NCBI GenBank assembly: GCA_028015205.1
Contig: CM051512.1
Coordinates: 22,475,139-22,539,138, forward strand
Reading direction: 5' to 3'
DNA length: 64,000 nt
From: Mytilisepta virgata
Lineage: Eukaryota; Mollusca; Bivalvia; Mytilida; Mytilidae
The notes below the pieces were generated by a model. That model ran no database searches. It was not told the DNA's origin and was given only the letters and a program-made list of their open reading frames with translations. The position numbers were made by a program, and so were the translations under genes. Below are positions 51,200-61,904 of the stretch, piece by piece. How positions within the stretch are numbered: the stretch's first letter is position 1; each line of letters starts with the position of its first letter.

Positions 51200-51466
51200 A
51201 AGGAAAAAGAGAAGCTAGCCCGTACCTCTAATTTCAGCTTTCGCTACATAGATGATGTTTTATCACTCAACAATTCACGTTTTGGGAATTTCTTACATTT
51301 CATCTATCCCAATGAGCTCGAAATTAAGGATACCACAGACACTGCCCAAACTGCATCTTATCTTGACCTTCACCTCGAAACTGACACCAGAGGAAGGTTG
51401 AATACAAAACTTTACGACAAACGGGATGACTTTGAATTTCCAATCGTCAACTTCCCATTTTTGAGC
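51200..51466 (+). pseudogene. Penelope-like reverse transcriptase fragment
   Basis: The plus-strand frame encodes SFRYIDDVLSLNNSRFGNF, then ELEIKDTTDTAQTASYLDLH, then RLNTKLYDKRDDFEFPIVNF. YIDD (51245-51256) is the catalytic box of reverse transcriptases, and the flanks match a bivalve reverse-transcriptase family that I would place near Penelope-like elements. The conserved frame is lost just after NFPFLSG. Only the palm C-terminal half remains. Confidence 0.7.
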
Positions 51467-51519
51467 GGCCATAACAATTACAATGTTCTTCGAAACCAAA
51501 AAATTCGGTCATTTTGTTT

Positions 51520-52470
51520 AATTTCCTTCAGAACTTTAATTCAAACAGAATTACTATTTTTATTATATTCAAATTACACACTCGTTGTGTTTTTTTTTCT
51601 GGTTTAAATTCAGATTTGCGGACAAATATTGATTTACGCACATAATGTGTCACCTCAACAACCATAACTCCTTAAAAAAACTAGGGATTATATATATAGG
51701 TTTAAGTGTTTTTGTAATATGGCTCTTGTATAATGGTAACGCCGAGAGAATTGATTTCTCGGAGAACACTACTGTATAACAAAGATAACCTATGGTGCAT
51801 TCAGATCTATAGGATTAACCCTTCCCAACCTTCCGCACAGTCAGTTGCGTGATTTTTCTCCACGTTTAGGCCTCACTATACCCATATTACGTGACTTTAA
51901 GATAAAGAACAGGAATAAAAGGTCTAGTCCACTGAATGGTCTTTTAGACCGTGCGTGTCTGAATTTTGTTTCAAAAATTCTTCCGTCGTATTTTTATTTC
52001 CCAGCTTTGCATCTGGGAGTTCATTTACAAAATCCAGCTTGCTAACATAAAAAGAAAAAAAAACCGAAGAAATAAAACTATATAGCCATAATACAAAATT
52101 GTATTTAAAAGTCAACTTACAGTATTAATATATAGAAGAATAATATATCAGTGAGTTCACAATTAATATTTATATCCTAACTAATGTACAGGTTTGTCGT
52201 GGACTGATATTTTCCTATCTATCCAAAAATAAATTAGCAACCAGTTCTCGTCATTCAGCTGTATGATCTTCATTGTGTTTACTTTTAACCGGCGTGGATG
52301 GTCGTGTAGATATGGTACAAATCAAGTTTAGCTTGATATTCGGAAATTTTGACTTGACATAAAGTATATAAAACATGTCGTTTATGCTTCTTATGTATAC
52401 AATTCATCATGATTCTAGATCTCTACTAGAATAAATATACCATTTACAGTGTCTCTCATATTTTAATGAA
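51520..52470. other. 3' flank of Toll-like receptor A
   Basis: AT-rich. It presumably contains the receptor 3' UTR; an ATTAAA variant signal lies within a few bases of the stop, but no confident polyadenylation site was found. Confidence 0.3.
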
Positions 52471-52471
52471 T

Positions 52472-54658
52472 TTAATATGATTTCAGAAATTGTTTCTTAT
52501 ATGGTTGCTTTATTATAGAAACTAGACGATCAACAACTTTTTCGTGACGATCAGGGACCAAAACCGAATGACATACTCGCATGACAGCCTTGAGCTTCCG
52601 GTTTGAAATATCGGAAGTCCCTATATTGTCGAAATTCAAAATTATGAAATTTCTTAATGAAAGATCAGTTAACTTTTTCCAACAATTTTTAAACTCGGTT
52701 ATCATCCAACACTTATCATTAATAGATTTAGGTTTATCAAAACGATCGGACAATACAATTATAACGTCACGTGGTTCTATAGGGCGCATTTTATCGTCTG
52801 CAAGCTCTCGAGTTTGTCCGGGAAGCAAGTCTTCAGAAGAAAAAACTTTGTACCCTTTTTGAACAAGTTTAGGTTTCAGAATTTTTTTTATAAAAATGAA
52901 GACTTCAGTATTTTCTTCATCAAAAGAAATGAACAAGTCATAATTCCAATTATTTTTGTTTTTTCTACGAAATTTTTGGGCCAAAATTTTCATTTCCGGG
53001 CGGAATAATATCGTGACAGTTGTTAATGTAAATAACACACAAACTACTACTGCAAGCACAAATACAAGCTCGTCATACTTCTTTTCGGGATCACAATCAA
53101 GAATGTGGAAAGGAAATGTTTCAATTTCATCCTCTGATCCGTCCTCTGATCGACAGTAAAATGGGACCGTGCGATTAGCATGCTTGAATTCCCGCCAACT
53201 TTTTATCCATTCCGAAGAACAATCGCATTTAACTTCCGTCTGATAAAATATAAAGACATTTGGGTCAAATGACTGGATCCTTGTTGAAATGTGTGAAATT
53301 TTATTTCTGTTAAAAGTAACTTTATTTATGCCAACGATTTCATTTAAAAAGTCTTTTGGAACTGCGGCAATTAAATTATTTTCAAAATTTAAAACATTTG
53401 TCCGATTTAAATAATCTACCTTGGCTGCCTCCGTTATAAAGTTATTGCTGAAGTCTATTTCAAGGTTAAATATGGATTCAGGCATTTCACACGGAAGGGA
53501 GTGCAATCTTTGATTTGAACAATCTATAAATAGCCTTTCCCTGCTCGGCTGTTCAATGCATTTGCATTTTCGCGGGCAATATTCCAATACCTCACAGGTC
53601 AGCCCATCAGATAAAGATTGATTTCCGTGGACATCAGGAATACTTACATTGACAAATTCAGGGGGATGTCCGCACATATACAAGTTTGATCTCACCCTGT
53701 AAAGTCTATAAAAATCGTCTGGACAGTATTTCAAAAATCGCCCAATTTTGCAATCACAGAGAATAGGTGTACCTTTTAAACTGAAAGTACCCGAATTGAA
53801 GTGAGTAAAGGCACTTCGATAGTCCTCTAGAGTTTCAGTAAAGACTGAAGAAAAAATTTCAGAAATAGCAACTGAATCCCCACCTTTCATATATCTTAAA
53901 TAAATGTCACCACCATTCGCATATGTTCCGTTTTTTAGAATGTCGTTCACTTCATTTGTAATATGACTAACATAGTTTCTAGAATAGTCAATTTCGCAAA
54001 AAAATTTGTGTTCAATCATTACATTGGAAGAATCCAATGTTTTGATATTATTATTGGACAGATCAGCGTGAAACAGATGAACAGATTCGTGCAAAAACAA
54101 CCCATTGTCAATTGTTCTTATTCTGTTGTCCGATAAATCCAGCGTGCGCAATGAATATAGTCCTACGAATGTTAAATTTGAGATTGTCGTAAAAAGGTTA
54201 CTTTTCATATTTAAAGTTTCTAGAGCGTTCAAACAGGATATGTTTATCCATTTTGTTATGAGATTATAAGACAGATCAATAATTTTCAATTCTTCAGCAA
54301 ACTGGCAAAGATTATATGGAAAATGTCGAAAAGCTCCACCAGAATATGTGAGGTTTAACGCCTCCCCTTTTTGCTGGTACGGTGCCAATATCACATTCGA
54401 ATGTCCTTTTGTGTTTACCAATTCAATATAAAGTTGACCATGATCTGTTGAATTCGACATTGGTATGAAGCGACAAGCGCAACAACGGTTAATTTCAAAC
54501 ACAGAAGGTTGGTCTAAGAAGCAGGAGTCTTCACAGTAATAGTTTGCACTTCCGGAGATGCCTGGATTCCATTCGATTAATTTTTCGCTTGTTATATCGT
54601 AACTGTTTCCAAGAAAAATAAACCAGACGCAATACAAGATAGATTTTAACCATAACAT
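52472..54658 (-). CDS. Toll-like receptor A, intronless, 728 aa
   Basis: A type I membrane receptor of innate immunity, in one exon. Seen in order: hydrophobic signal peptide (about 1-20); N-terminal cysteine cluster (C42, C46, C59, C60, C62); leucine-rich repeats (about 124-210, e.g. LRTLDLSDNRI); a first C-terminal cap (CDCK at 301-304 to C355); a second N-cap (C361-C380); short repeats to about 460; a second C-cap (C478-C522); a transmembrane helix (about 530-552); and a TIR domain (about 572-715). Two cap clusters mark the multiple-cysteine-cluster (protostome Toll) class. TIR box 1 is YDLFISF (573-579). Box 2 keeps DxxPG but reads EDLLPG (609-614) in place of RDxxPG. No clear FW box 3 is seen. 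Known role: ligand binding outside, then recruitment of MyD88-type adaptors and NF-kB signalling. Ligand unknown. It lies 3.5 kb downstream of a paralogue on the same strand. Confidence 0.95.
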   Translation of the reverse strand: MLWLKSILYCVWFIFLGNSYDITSEKLIEWNPGISGSANYYCEDSCFLDQPSVFEINRCCACRFIPMSNSTDHGQLYIELVNTKGHSNVILAPYQQKGEALNLTYSGGAFRHFPYNLCQFAEELKIIDLSYNLITKWINISCLNALETLNMKSNLFTTISNLTFVGLYSLRTLDLSDNRIRTIDNGLFLHESVHLFHADLSNNNIKTLDSSNVMIEHKFFCEIDYSRNYVSHITNEVNDILKNGTYANGGDIYLRYMKGGDSVAISEIFSSVFTETLEDYRSAFTHFNSGTFSLKGTPILCDCKIGRFLKYCPDDFYRLYRVRSNLYMCGHPPEFVNVSIPDVHGNQSLSDGLTCEVLEYCPRKCKCIEQPSRERLFIDCSNQRLHSLPCEMPESIFNLEIDFSNNFITEAAKVDYLNRTNVLNFENNLIAAVPKDFLNEIVGINKVTFNRNKISHISTRIQSFDPNVFIFYQTEVKCDCSSEWIKSWREFKHANRTVPFYCRSEDGSEDEIETFPFHILDCDPEKKYDELVFVLAVVVCVLFTLTTVTILFRPEMKILAQKFRRKNKNNWNYDLFISFDEENTEVFIFIKKILKPKLVQKGYKVFSSEDLLPGQTRELADDKMRPIEPRDVIIVLSDRFDKPKSINDKCWMITEFKNCWKKLTDLSLRNFIILNFDNIGTSDISNRKLKAVMRVCHSVLVPDRHEKVVDRLVSIIKQPYKKQFLKSY

Positions 54659-54710
54659 TTCGAGAATATAGTTTTATGTATAATTCGTCAAACTAACGAC
54701 TGTGATCCAG

Positions 54711-54722
54711 TTATTATATAAA
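54711..54722 (-). promoter_or_regulatory. TATA-like sequence upstream of Toll-like receptor A
   Basis: Minus-strand TTTATATAATAA lies about 53-64 nt upstream of the ATG at 54658. Its position is similar to the TATA-like box of the paralogue, which is the only support beyond the match itself. Confidence 0.25.
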
Positions 54723-55090
54723 CAGCAATTACTTACAACATATTTTTTCGTACTGTTTTATAATACTCTCCTTTGAGATTAGTTTTATACGACAATCTGC
54801 ATTGGCATTTAATCTGTCAAATAAAACAATTTAAATTCATATTAAAACTATAATTATCATTTAAATGCCTTTTTATATATTTTGAACAAATTCAACGGAT
54901 GTATTTATTAATAAGTAAATAAAAAAATTTAGGAAATTTGATATCGAAATGATTTCAAAATAAGATTAATCTTTTGTTTGCAGGTTATTCTGCGATTAAT
55001 TCATGTAATATCCTTATAACCTATGACACATCGGTATTCCTTTAAAGTATTAAAATACATGATTCGTCCTCTTTAAAGGAAAAAACAGAA

Positions 55091-55102
55091 CGGAAATTCC
55101 GG
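55091..55102. promoter_or_regulatory. kB-like palindrome CGGAAATTCCGG
   Basis: A perfect 12-bp palindrome containing GGAAATTCC, close to Rel/Dorsal sites, lies about 430 bp upstream of receptor A. Rel-family factors act downstream of Toll receptors, so feedback control is possible. One short match is weak evidence. Confidence 0.2.
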
Positions 55103-55424
55103 ATCAGCACGTAAACAAGCAAATAAACGAAACAATCAGGAAGTGATGATAATCTCCGACCTGGCAGATTTTTTCGCAAGTTCCACGAACTTTACACGTG
55201 AGATTGTCTCCCCTTATTCATAATTATCTTTTACCAGAGATATTCAGTCATGCAGTTTTTTTTTCATTTTAGAGTCTGTCCAATGTGTACATTCAGAATA
55301 TTGAAATTGTTACAATTTAAGGTAATATTATTAAAAGGAAATTTCATAATAGAGAGAATTATAAAAAATTTGGTCTTGGGGGGGGTCCATGTACGTTAAT
55401 AATTCCTATTTCACTTTTTAGCTC

Positions 55425-56395
55425 ACCTGGCCCAAAGGTGAGCTGTTGTCATCATTTGCCGTCCGGCGTCCGGCGTCCGTCGTCGTACGAGTACGCTTTC
55501 CGTTAAAGATCTTCTCCTCTGAAACCACTTGGCCAATTACTGGTAGAACAAAACTTGGCAGTAATGGTCCTTACGTGGTCCTCTTTCAGAATTGCATCCG
55601 ATGACCCCGCCTGTCATCCAAGATGGCCGCCGGAGCCGAACTTAGTTTAACATAGGACCCTATTTACTTTTACTAAAAGATCTTCTTGTCTGAAATCATT
55701 TAGCCAATTGGAACAAAACTTGGCAGCAATGGTCCTTAGGAGGTCTTCTTTCAGAAATGTATCCGATGACCCCGCCTGTTTCCAAGATGGCCGCCAGAGC
55801 CGAACTTAATTTAACATAGGACCCTATACGAAATTTACTAAAGATCTTCTTGTCTGAAACCACTGAAATCCAGAGCCGAACTTAGTTTAACATAGGACCC
55901 TATGGGAAATTTACTAACATCTTGTCTGAAACAACTTGCCTTCGTAACAAAACTTGGCAGCAATGGTCATTAGGTGGTCCTCTTTCAGAGTTATATCCAA
56001 TGACCCCGCCTGTCATCCAAGATGGCCGCCAGAGCGTAACTTAATTTTACATAGGACACTATATGAAATTTACTAAAGATCTTCTTGTCTGAAACCACAA
56101 GGCCATTTGGAACAAAACCTGGCAGCAATGATCCTTGGGTGGTCCTCTTTCAGAATTGTTCCGATGACTGCACCCGTCATCCAAGATAACCGGCAGAGCC
56201 GAACTTAGTTTAACAGGACCCTATGCGAAATTTACTTAAAGATCTTCTTGTCTGAAAGCCCTTGGCCAATTGGAACAAAGCTTGGCAGCAATAGGCCTTA
56301 GGTGGTCCTCTTTCAGATTTATATCCGAAGACCCCGTTCATCATCCAAGATGGCCACCAGAGTAGAACATAGTTTTACATGGGAAATGTTTGAAA
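55425..56395 (+). repeat. 164-bp-period tandem repeat between the receptors
   Basis: AAGATGGCCGCC-type anchors occur at 55621, 55785, 56020, 56184 and 56349 (spacings 164, 235, 164, 165; the 235 interval contains a partial unit). Each unit carries AAAGATCTTCTTGTCTGAAA, AACAAAACTTGGCAGCAATG and ATGACCCCGCCTGTCATCC. It starts with a GAGCTGTTGTCATCATTTGC leader and CGTCCGGCGTCCGGCGTCCG microrepeats. A related unit begins at the right edge of the window (about 63790-64000). Confidence 0.8.
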
Positions 56396-56694
56396 TTATA
56401 ATAACAACAATAAATTAGAAACAATAAAAAGCAATGTTCACAATTACTGGGTTTAAGATAAGTGTTGTATCGGCCTGTTTCTGCTGTACATTAAGTCCGT
56501 AAAGATACGTTTTCCTATGCATTGCAACAAATATTTCTGTGGCAATTATACTTGAATTCTGTCTCCTTTCACAAACATTTGTAAGACTACGATTAGTCGT
56601 AATAGTGATCTGGTTTCCGGTCATCAGTGCTATTGTTGTCCTGGAACAAATAGTTGTACGAATGTTCAACAGGGATAAGCCTCAAAGCTGACTT

Positions 56695-56961
56695 GTAGCG
56701 TGGTCTCCTCGAGTGGGTAAGATTAAAAATGGTATTTTCTGCTTATCCGCATTTAAGCGGCATTTAGGAGTACGAGAATATACTGCTCGGGGCGGAGTCA
56801 GAATAATGTGTCCTGACAGAAGGACATGTTAGACATGGCTTCCTGTTGCCTTAATTGCGAGGTACTAGTTCGTTTAAAATCCCACTAAACCCGTCGGTCA
56901 AGTACAAAGCCGGGTTCATATTCATATCACACCAATTTGTTCTAGTCCTGATATGCATTTA
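56695..56961 (+). mobile_element. diverged copy of the second SINE family
   Basis: Plus-strand TCTGCTTATCCGCATTTAAG, GGAGTCAGAATAATGTGTCC, AAAGCCGGGTTCATATTCAT and CCTGATATGCATTT follow the same order as the 26466-26803 element. It lies between the two Toll-like receptor genes. Confidence 0.6.
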
Positions 56962-56999
56962 ATACGTAGCGCACTTTTTAAAATTGCGTATTTTTTTCA

Positions 57000-58170
57000 A
57001 AGTGACAAGGCTCCAAATGATTGTATTCTGTATTCGAACAAATTGAAATTTATTTGTATGATGTATTATCATGGTTTTTTGTGTATTAAATAATATTATA
57101 AGGTAATAACTGAAGTTTTGGGTAATCTGGCAGGTAAAACTGGGAAAACATACAAACAAATATAATATTGGTGTTTTTCATCTTGCAGGGGGTCTTCATA
57201 AATAAACCGAAAACTGATAAGTTATATATTTTGAAATGTTTATTCAATAAATTTACATATATAAATGGAAAAATGAGAAAAATATATAATTAGGCAGGAT
57301 TGCAATACAGTGAACAATCCCGGCAGTTAATCGCAAATGACAGAGAGTTTCTGACTTACTGGAATGAAGATTGTGCTTATCTTTATTTAAAATTTCATTT
57401 AAATCTGTGGAGACTTAGAGAGCTTATTCAAATTTCCATATTTAAATAATAATTTTTGTCAGTTACATGCTAACATTATAACCAGTCTGTATTTTCCTAC
57501 AATTGTTCCTTTATAATGGAAACCAAAAATGACTTTAACGTGTCTGGGATCAAAATCTAACGTTACAATTTCTTGGCTCCTTTCAGCCTCCTGTCCGAAA
57601 TACAGGACATTGTTAAAATGCAAAATACTCGTTTTCTGCCTTTTGATCTATTCGAAATACCAGAAGTTCCGAAATTATTGTGAGAATTTCGTGTCAAGAA
57701 TTAATCCAGCCTTTTCTTTTCAAATTAAAAGTCAAAGTAAAAAAGTCTCATTTAAATTCGATGCAAAAAAACAACTAAATAACATAAGCTTTGTTGGGCC
57801 TTTAACTGATGTATGCCGCTAGGGGCCGGGTTCATTTACAAATTCTCTATTTTTGTTAACAATAAATGAAATATGGGGGGGGGGGGGTCGTAGGGGTCTT
57901 GATGCCAAAATCTCGGGCTTAAAAACGTGAAATCCCGAGGTCCCGATAAAAGTCTGATCCCCCTCATATATTAATAAAACAATATTGTAAAATATATAAA
58001 TAAATTATTTAAAAACCTATAGCCACAGTACACAAGTATCATATATAATTTTTAATGCAGAGGAATAATATAACACTTCGACAATTCACAGTAAAATATA
58101 ACCCTACTGTTCTTATATATTTTTTGGAATTTTTCCACTACAACAGCTACAATGTATAAAGTAATATTTG
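57000..58170. other. 3' flank of receptor B with an unexplained open region
   Basis: The plus strand is open at 57529-57822 (97 codons). The minus strand over 57470-57650 is also open and reads VTLDFDPRHVKVIFGFHYKG. Neither is recognised. A G run lies near 57875. Confidence 0.25.
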
Positions 58171-58171
58171 A

Positions 58172-60361
58172 CTAAATTTCATTCAATTTTAGGAACTTTT
58201 TCCTAAATGGTTGCTTTATTATAGAAACTAGACGATCAACAACTTTTCCGTGACGATCTGGGACCAAAATAGAATGACATACTCGTTTGACGGCCTTGAG
58301 CTTTCGGTTTGAAATTTCGGAAGTCCCTATATTGTCGAAATTCAAAATTATAAAATTTCTTAACGAAAGATCAGTTAACTTTTTCCAACAATTTTCGAAC
58401 TCTGTTATCATCCAACACTTATCATTAATAGATTTAGGTTTATCAAAACGATCGGACAATACAATTATAACGTCACGTGGTTCTATAGGACGCATATTTT
58501 CGTCTGCAAGCTCTCGAGTTTGTCCGGGAAGCAAGTCTTCAGAAGAAAAAACTTTGTACCCTTTTTGAACAAGTTTAGGTTTCAGAAACTTCTTTATGAA
58601 AATGAATACTTCGGTATTTTCTTCGTCAAAGGAAATGAACAAGTCATAATTCCAATTGTTTTTGTTTTTTCTACGAACTTTTTTGGCCACAATTGTCATT
58701 TCAGGACGGAACATTATTGCGAATACCATGATGATACTTAAAAGACCAACAGCAACTGCAAACAAAGACACAATCTCGTCATAATTCTTTTCAGGATCAC
58801 AATCAAGAACATAGAATTGAAATATTTCGATGTCATTCCCTATCCCCTCTTCTGTCCGGCAGTAAAATGGAAATGTGCGATTAGCCTGTTTGACTTCCCG
58901 CCAGATTTTTATCCATTTCGACGAACATTCGCATTTAATTTCCGTCTGATAAAATATAAAGACGTTTGGATGAAAAGTCTGGATCATAGTTGAAATTTGC
59001 GAAATTTTATTGTTTCTTAGATCGACTTTATTCATTAGAGAGATTTCATCTAAAAATTCTTTTGGAACTGATTTGATTAAGTTATTTTCTAAATCTAAGA
59101 ATTTTGTCCGATTTAAGTAAGCTGTGGTATCTAATTCCGTTATAAAGTTATTACTGAAGTCTATTTCAAGGTTGAATATTGATTCTGGCATTTCCGCCGG
59201 AAAAGAGTGCAGACTTTGATTTGAACAGTCTATAAATAGCCTTTCCCTGCTCGGTTGTTCAATGCACTTACATTTTCGAGGACAATATTCCAATACTTCA
59301 CAAGTCATTCCATCCGATAAAACAGGATCGGAAGTCACTTCAAAAATACTTACATTGGCCAATTCTGCTGGATGTCCGCACATATACAGGTTTGATTGTA
59401 AGTTGAAAAGTCTGAAAAAATCGTCTGGACAGTATTTCAAAAATCGCGCAATTTTACAGTCACAGAGAATAGGTGTACCGCTTACATCCAGAGAACCAGT
59501 TTTAAATATCGTAAAGTATTTTTGATAGTTCTCTCGAGTAAGTAAAAATGACGAGGTGAAAATTTCAGGAAAAGGTGTTCCGAAATCATTTTTCATATCG
59601 TTTAAATAAACGTCTCCGGGATTCTGGTATTTTTCGCTTGGTAGAGTCGTCAAGTCACTTTTAACATGTGTAACATGGTTCCTTGAATAGTGAATTTCGC
59701 AAAAAAATTTGTCACGAATCTGTATGTTGGAAAAATCCAATGTTTTCAGAAAATTGTCTGAAAGATTGGTGTGAAACAAATGTACTGATTCGTGCAAAAA
59801 TAAGCCATTGTCGATAGTTTTTATCAGATTTTCTGATAGATCTAAGATGCGCAATGAATGCAGTCCTACGAATGTTAAATTTGAGATTGTCGTAAGAAGG
59901 TTACTCTTCAGATTTAAACTTTCTAACGTGTTCAAACATGAGATGTTTATCCATTTTGTTATAAGATTAAAAGACAGATCAACAAGTGTCAATTCATCAG
60001 CAAACCGGCAAAGATTAGAAGGAAAATGTCGCAAAGCTCTGTTGGAATACTCGAGGTTTATTTCCTCAGTATTCATTTGGTTCGGCATTAGGATTACTTT
60101 TGAATGCCCCATGGTGTTTATCTTTTCAACATAAAGTTGGCCATGATCTGTCGTGTTTATTATCGTTTTAAAACGACAGGCACAGCATCGATTAATTTCA
60201 ACCACGGAAGGATGATCCAAGAAGCACGTTTCAACGCAGTAATAGTTGTTTTTCCCGACAATGTCCGGAGTCCAATCCAATAGTTCATTGCTTTTTATTC
60301 CTTTAATATTCTCAAAGAAAATAAAACAGACGAAATATAATTTAAAAATAAAACCCCTCAT
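58172..60361 (-). CDS. Toll-like receptor B, intronless, 729 aa, paralogue of A
   Basis: The same architecture as receptor A with near gapless alignment: signal peptide (about 1-24), N-terminal cysteine cluster (C42-C62), leucine-rich repeats, first C-cap (CDCK at 300-303 to C354), second N-cap (C360-C379), second C-cap (C477-C521), transmembrane helix (about 529-551) and TIR (YDLFISF at 572, EDLLPG at 608-613). The open frame extends upstream to 60475, but the methionine at 60361 aligns with the start of A and directly precedes the hydrophobic signal, while a TATA-like box lies about 67 nt upstream of it. The TIR and the 56-residue block from C354 are almost identical to A; residues about 230-298 are strongly diverged. 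A cysteine at A C390 is alanine here. Expected function is as for A with a different recognition surface. Confidence 0.94.
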   Translation of the reverse strand: MRGFIFKLYFVCFIFFENIKGIKSNELLDWTPDIVGKNNYYCVETCFLDHPSVVEINRCCACRFKTIINTTDHGQLYVEKINTMGHSKVILMPNQMNTEEINLEYSNRALRHFPSNLCRFADELTLVDLSFNLITKWINISCLNTLESLNLKSNLLTTISNLTFVGLHSLRILDLSENLIKTIDNGLFLHESVHLFHTNLSDNFLKTLDFSNIQIRDKFFCEIHYSRNHVTHVKSDLTTLPSEKYQNPGDVYLNDMKNDFGTPFPEIFTSSFLLTRENYQKYFTIFKTGSLDVSGTPILCDCKIARFLKYCPDDFFRLFNLQSNLYMCGHPAELANVSIFEVTSDPVLSDGMTCEVLEYCPRKCKCIEQPSRERLFIDCSNQSLHSFPAEMPESIFNLEIDFSNNFITELDTTAYLNRTKFLDLENNLIKSVPKEFLDEISLMNKVDLRNNKISQISTMIQTFHPNVFIFYQTEIKCECSSKWIKIWREVKQANRTFPFYCRTEEGIGNDIEIFQFYVLDCDPEKNYDEIVSLFAVAVGLLSIIMVFAIMFRPEMTIVAKKVRRKNKNNWNYDLFISFDEENTEVFIFIKKFLKPKLVQKGYKVFSSEDLLPGQTRELADENMRPIEPRDVIIVLSDRFDKPKSINDKCWMITEFENCWKKLTDLSLRNFIILNFDNIGTSEISNRKLKAVKRVCHSILVPDRHGKVVDRLVSIIKQPFRKKFLKLNEI

Positions 60362-60427
60362 AACATAGGTCTTGTGGTTTCTAATCGACCTCAAATTATG
60401 AAAGTTGAAAAAAACATTTGAAATTTG

Positions 60428-60436
60428 TATTTTATA
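60428..60436 (-). promoter_or_regulatory. TATA-like box upstream of Toll-like receptor B
   Basis: Minus-strand TATAAAATA lies 67-75 nt upstream of the chosen ATG (60361), a normal distance for a core promoter with a short leader. A TGACGTAA (CRE/ATF-like) sequence lies just upstream at 60445-60452. AT-rich DNA makes TATA matches common. Confidence 0.35.
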
Positions 60437-60479
60437 CATATTTATTACGTCATGGCAAGGACGTATAACTAACATAAGT

Positions 60480-61390
60480 CCTTGGTCATGGGAAGTAAAT
60501 TGTTAATTGAGGTTAGAATGCTTTTATTCCTTTCAGATTGTGACATTCAAACTATCTTTGGTGCGGCAAATTTATTTACTTTCTTTAACAAAGAGTTAAA
60601 CAGACCTATTTAAGAGGCCTTTTACGGTGACTTAAGAATAAAAAATAATTGCTATGAAATAATTATGTTCTGAAATATAAGTTAAGAATCAAGAATTTTG
60701 AGAAATATGCTGAATACAGAATAAAAACTGAACAAAATAAATGTTTGCTTTATTTTTTTAATAATATTATATCAGGCATTAATTCTTTAAATGATCTTTC
60801 TAAACGACAAACTTGATCCAAACTTATGTTTTAACTGTAAAGCTTTGTAATTTTGAATTTCTAAAAATTTGACTCTCATAAATTTTATTTTAATGAAATA
60901 ACATTTTTTTAACTGAATAGAGAAAACTGGAAAAAATAAAAATACAGAATTTGACACTCCCTATTGCAGACCTTCATTTTACTGCCATATATAAATAATT
61001 TATGTTAAATAAGTAAGTAAGGAAAAAATAAAGCGGAAGTTGACCCAAAGGATGACCATTAAGAAACTTTATTTATCCAATCATTTCTTAGCTTTTGATG
61101 ACAACTTCAATCATCATAAGTGTGATTGATCCGTTTGCCTGGAATAAACAGAACTTTGGGGTATGTAAGGATTACATTGAATGTCCGGCAATTTGAAGTA
61201 AATTTGATTTGTGCAGGAGTATCAATTCTAAGCAAGGCAAATCTGAAGTCTGTCACACAATTTAAGAGAAAACAGAATATGCAAACAATGTCATTTAAAT
61301 AAAACAGAAACGAAATTCACTTCTTTTTAGATTGTCCAAAAAATGGTAATTTACGAAATAAATTGAAAAATAAAATAAGTCAAAATTATT
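60480..61390. other. gene-free flank of receptor B
   Basis: AT-rich sequence that should include any distal promoter of receptor B. No bounded element recognised. Confidence 0.3.
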
Positions 61391-61502
61391 CAAATATACT
61401 TCATCAAAAAGATCCAGGACCAAAATTTCAGCGACAAATATAGACAGGATCAAACATTTCATCCTACCCCCCCCCCCCCCTCTTAAAAATCAAATTGTTG
61501 CT
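61390..61502. mobile_element. G/C-run-terminated element, partial copy
   Basis: The right half only: AGGACCAAAATTTCAGCGAC, CAAACATTTCATCCTA, a C run, then AAAATCAAATTGTTGCTC, which is the inverted form of the left end of the other copies. Confidence 0.6.
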
Positions 61503-61904
61503 CAGTAATAAGACTTCATTTTAATTTAGTAATTTTGGTGTGTAGACACATAAGGTGTACATGTCTGAGAGGTATCACTTGACATTGACCTGAATTTTAC
61601 CTTTGACTGACTTTGATAAATTTTGTGTAAAATTTTCGTGATAAGGTCAGTTTCTCAGTAACTATAAGGATATTTCAATTATATTTCGTATGCTTATCGA
61701 TACATTGGAAGGTGGGTGTGTTCTCTGAACGCCAGCCTTATATAATTAATAATATTCACACATATTAATTAATGGGGATTAAGAGGCCCTCAAAGGGGTT
61801 AATTATTCTGTCATCTCCATAGGTAAAGGTAAAGGTAAATTTAATTGTGTAATTTGCGATGATGAGACTTTTAAATTTGTGTTTCACTGAATTTGTAATG
61901 AAAT

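Noticed and set aside
52581..53159. Plus-strand open frames opposite Toll-like receptor A
   Set aside because: Reverse-strand shadows of the receptor coding sequence; equivalent frames appear opposite receptor B.
60362..60475. Start of receptor B at 60475 (38 extra residues)
   Set aside because: The paralogue starts at the position of 60361, the hydrophobic signal follows that Met directly, and the TATA-like box lies inside the extension.
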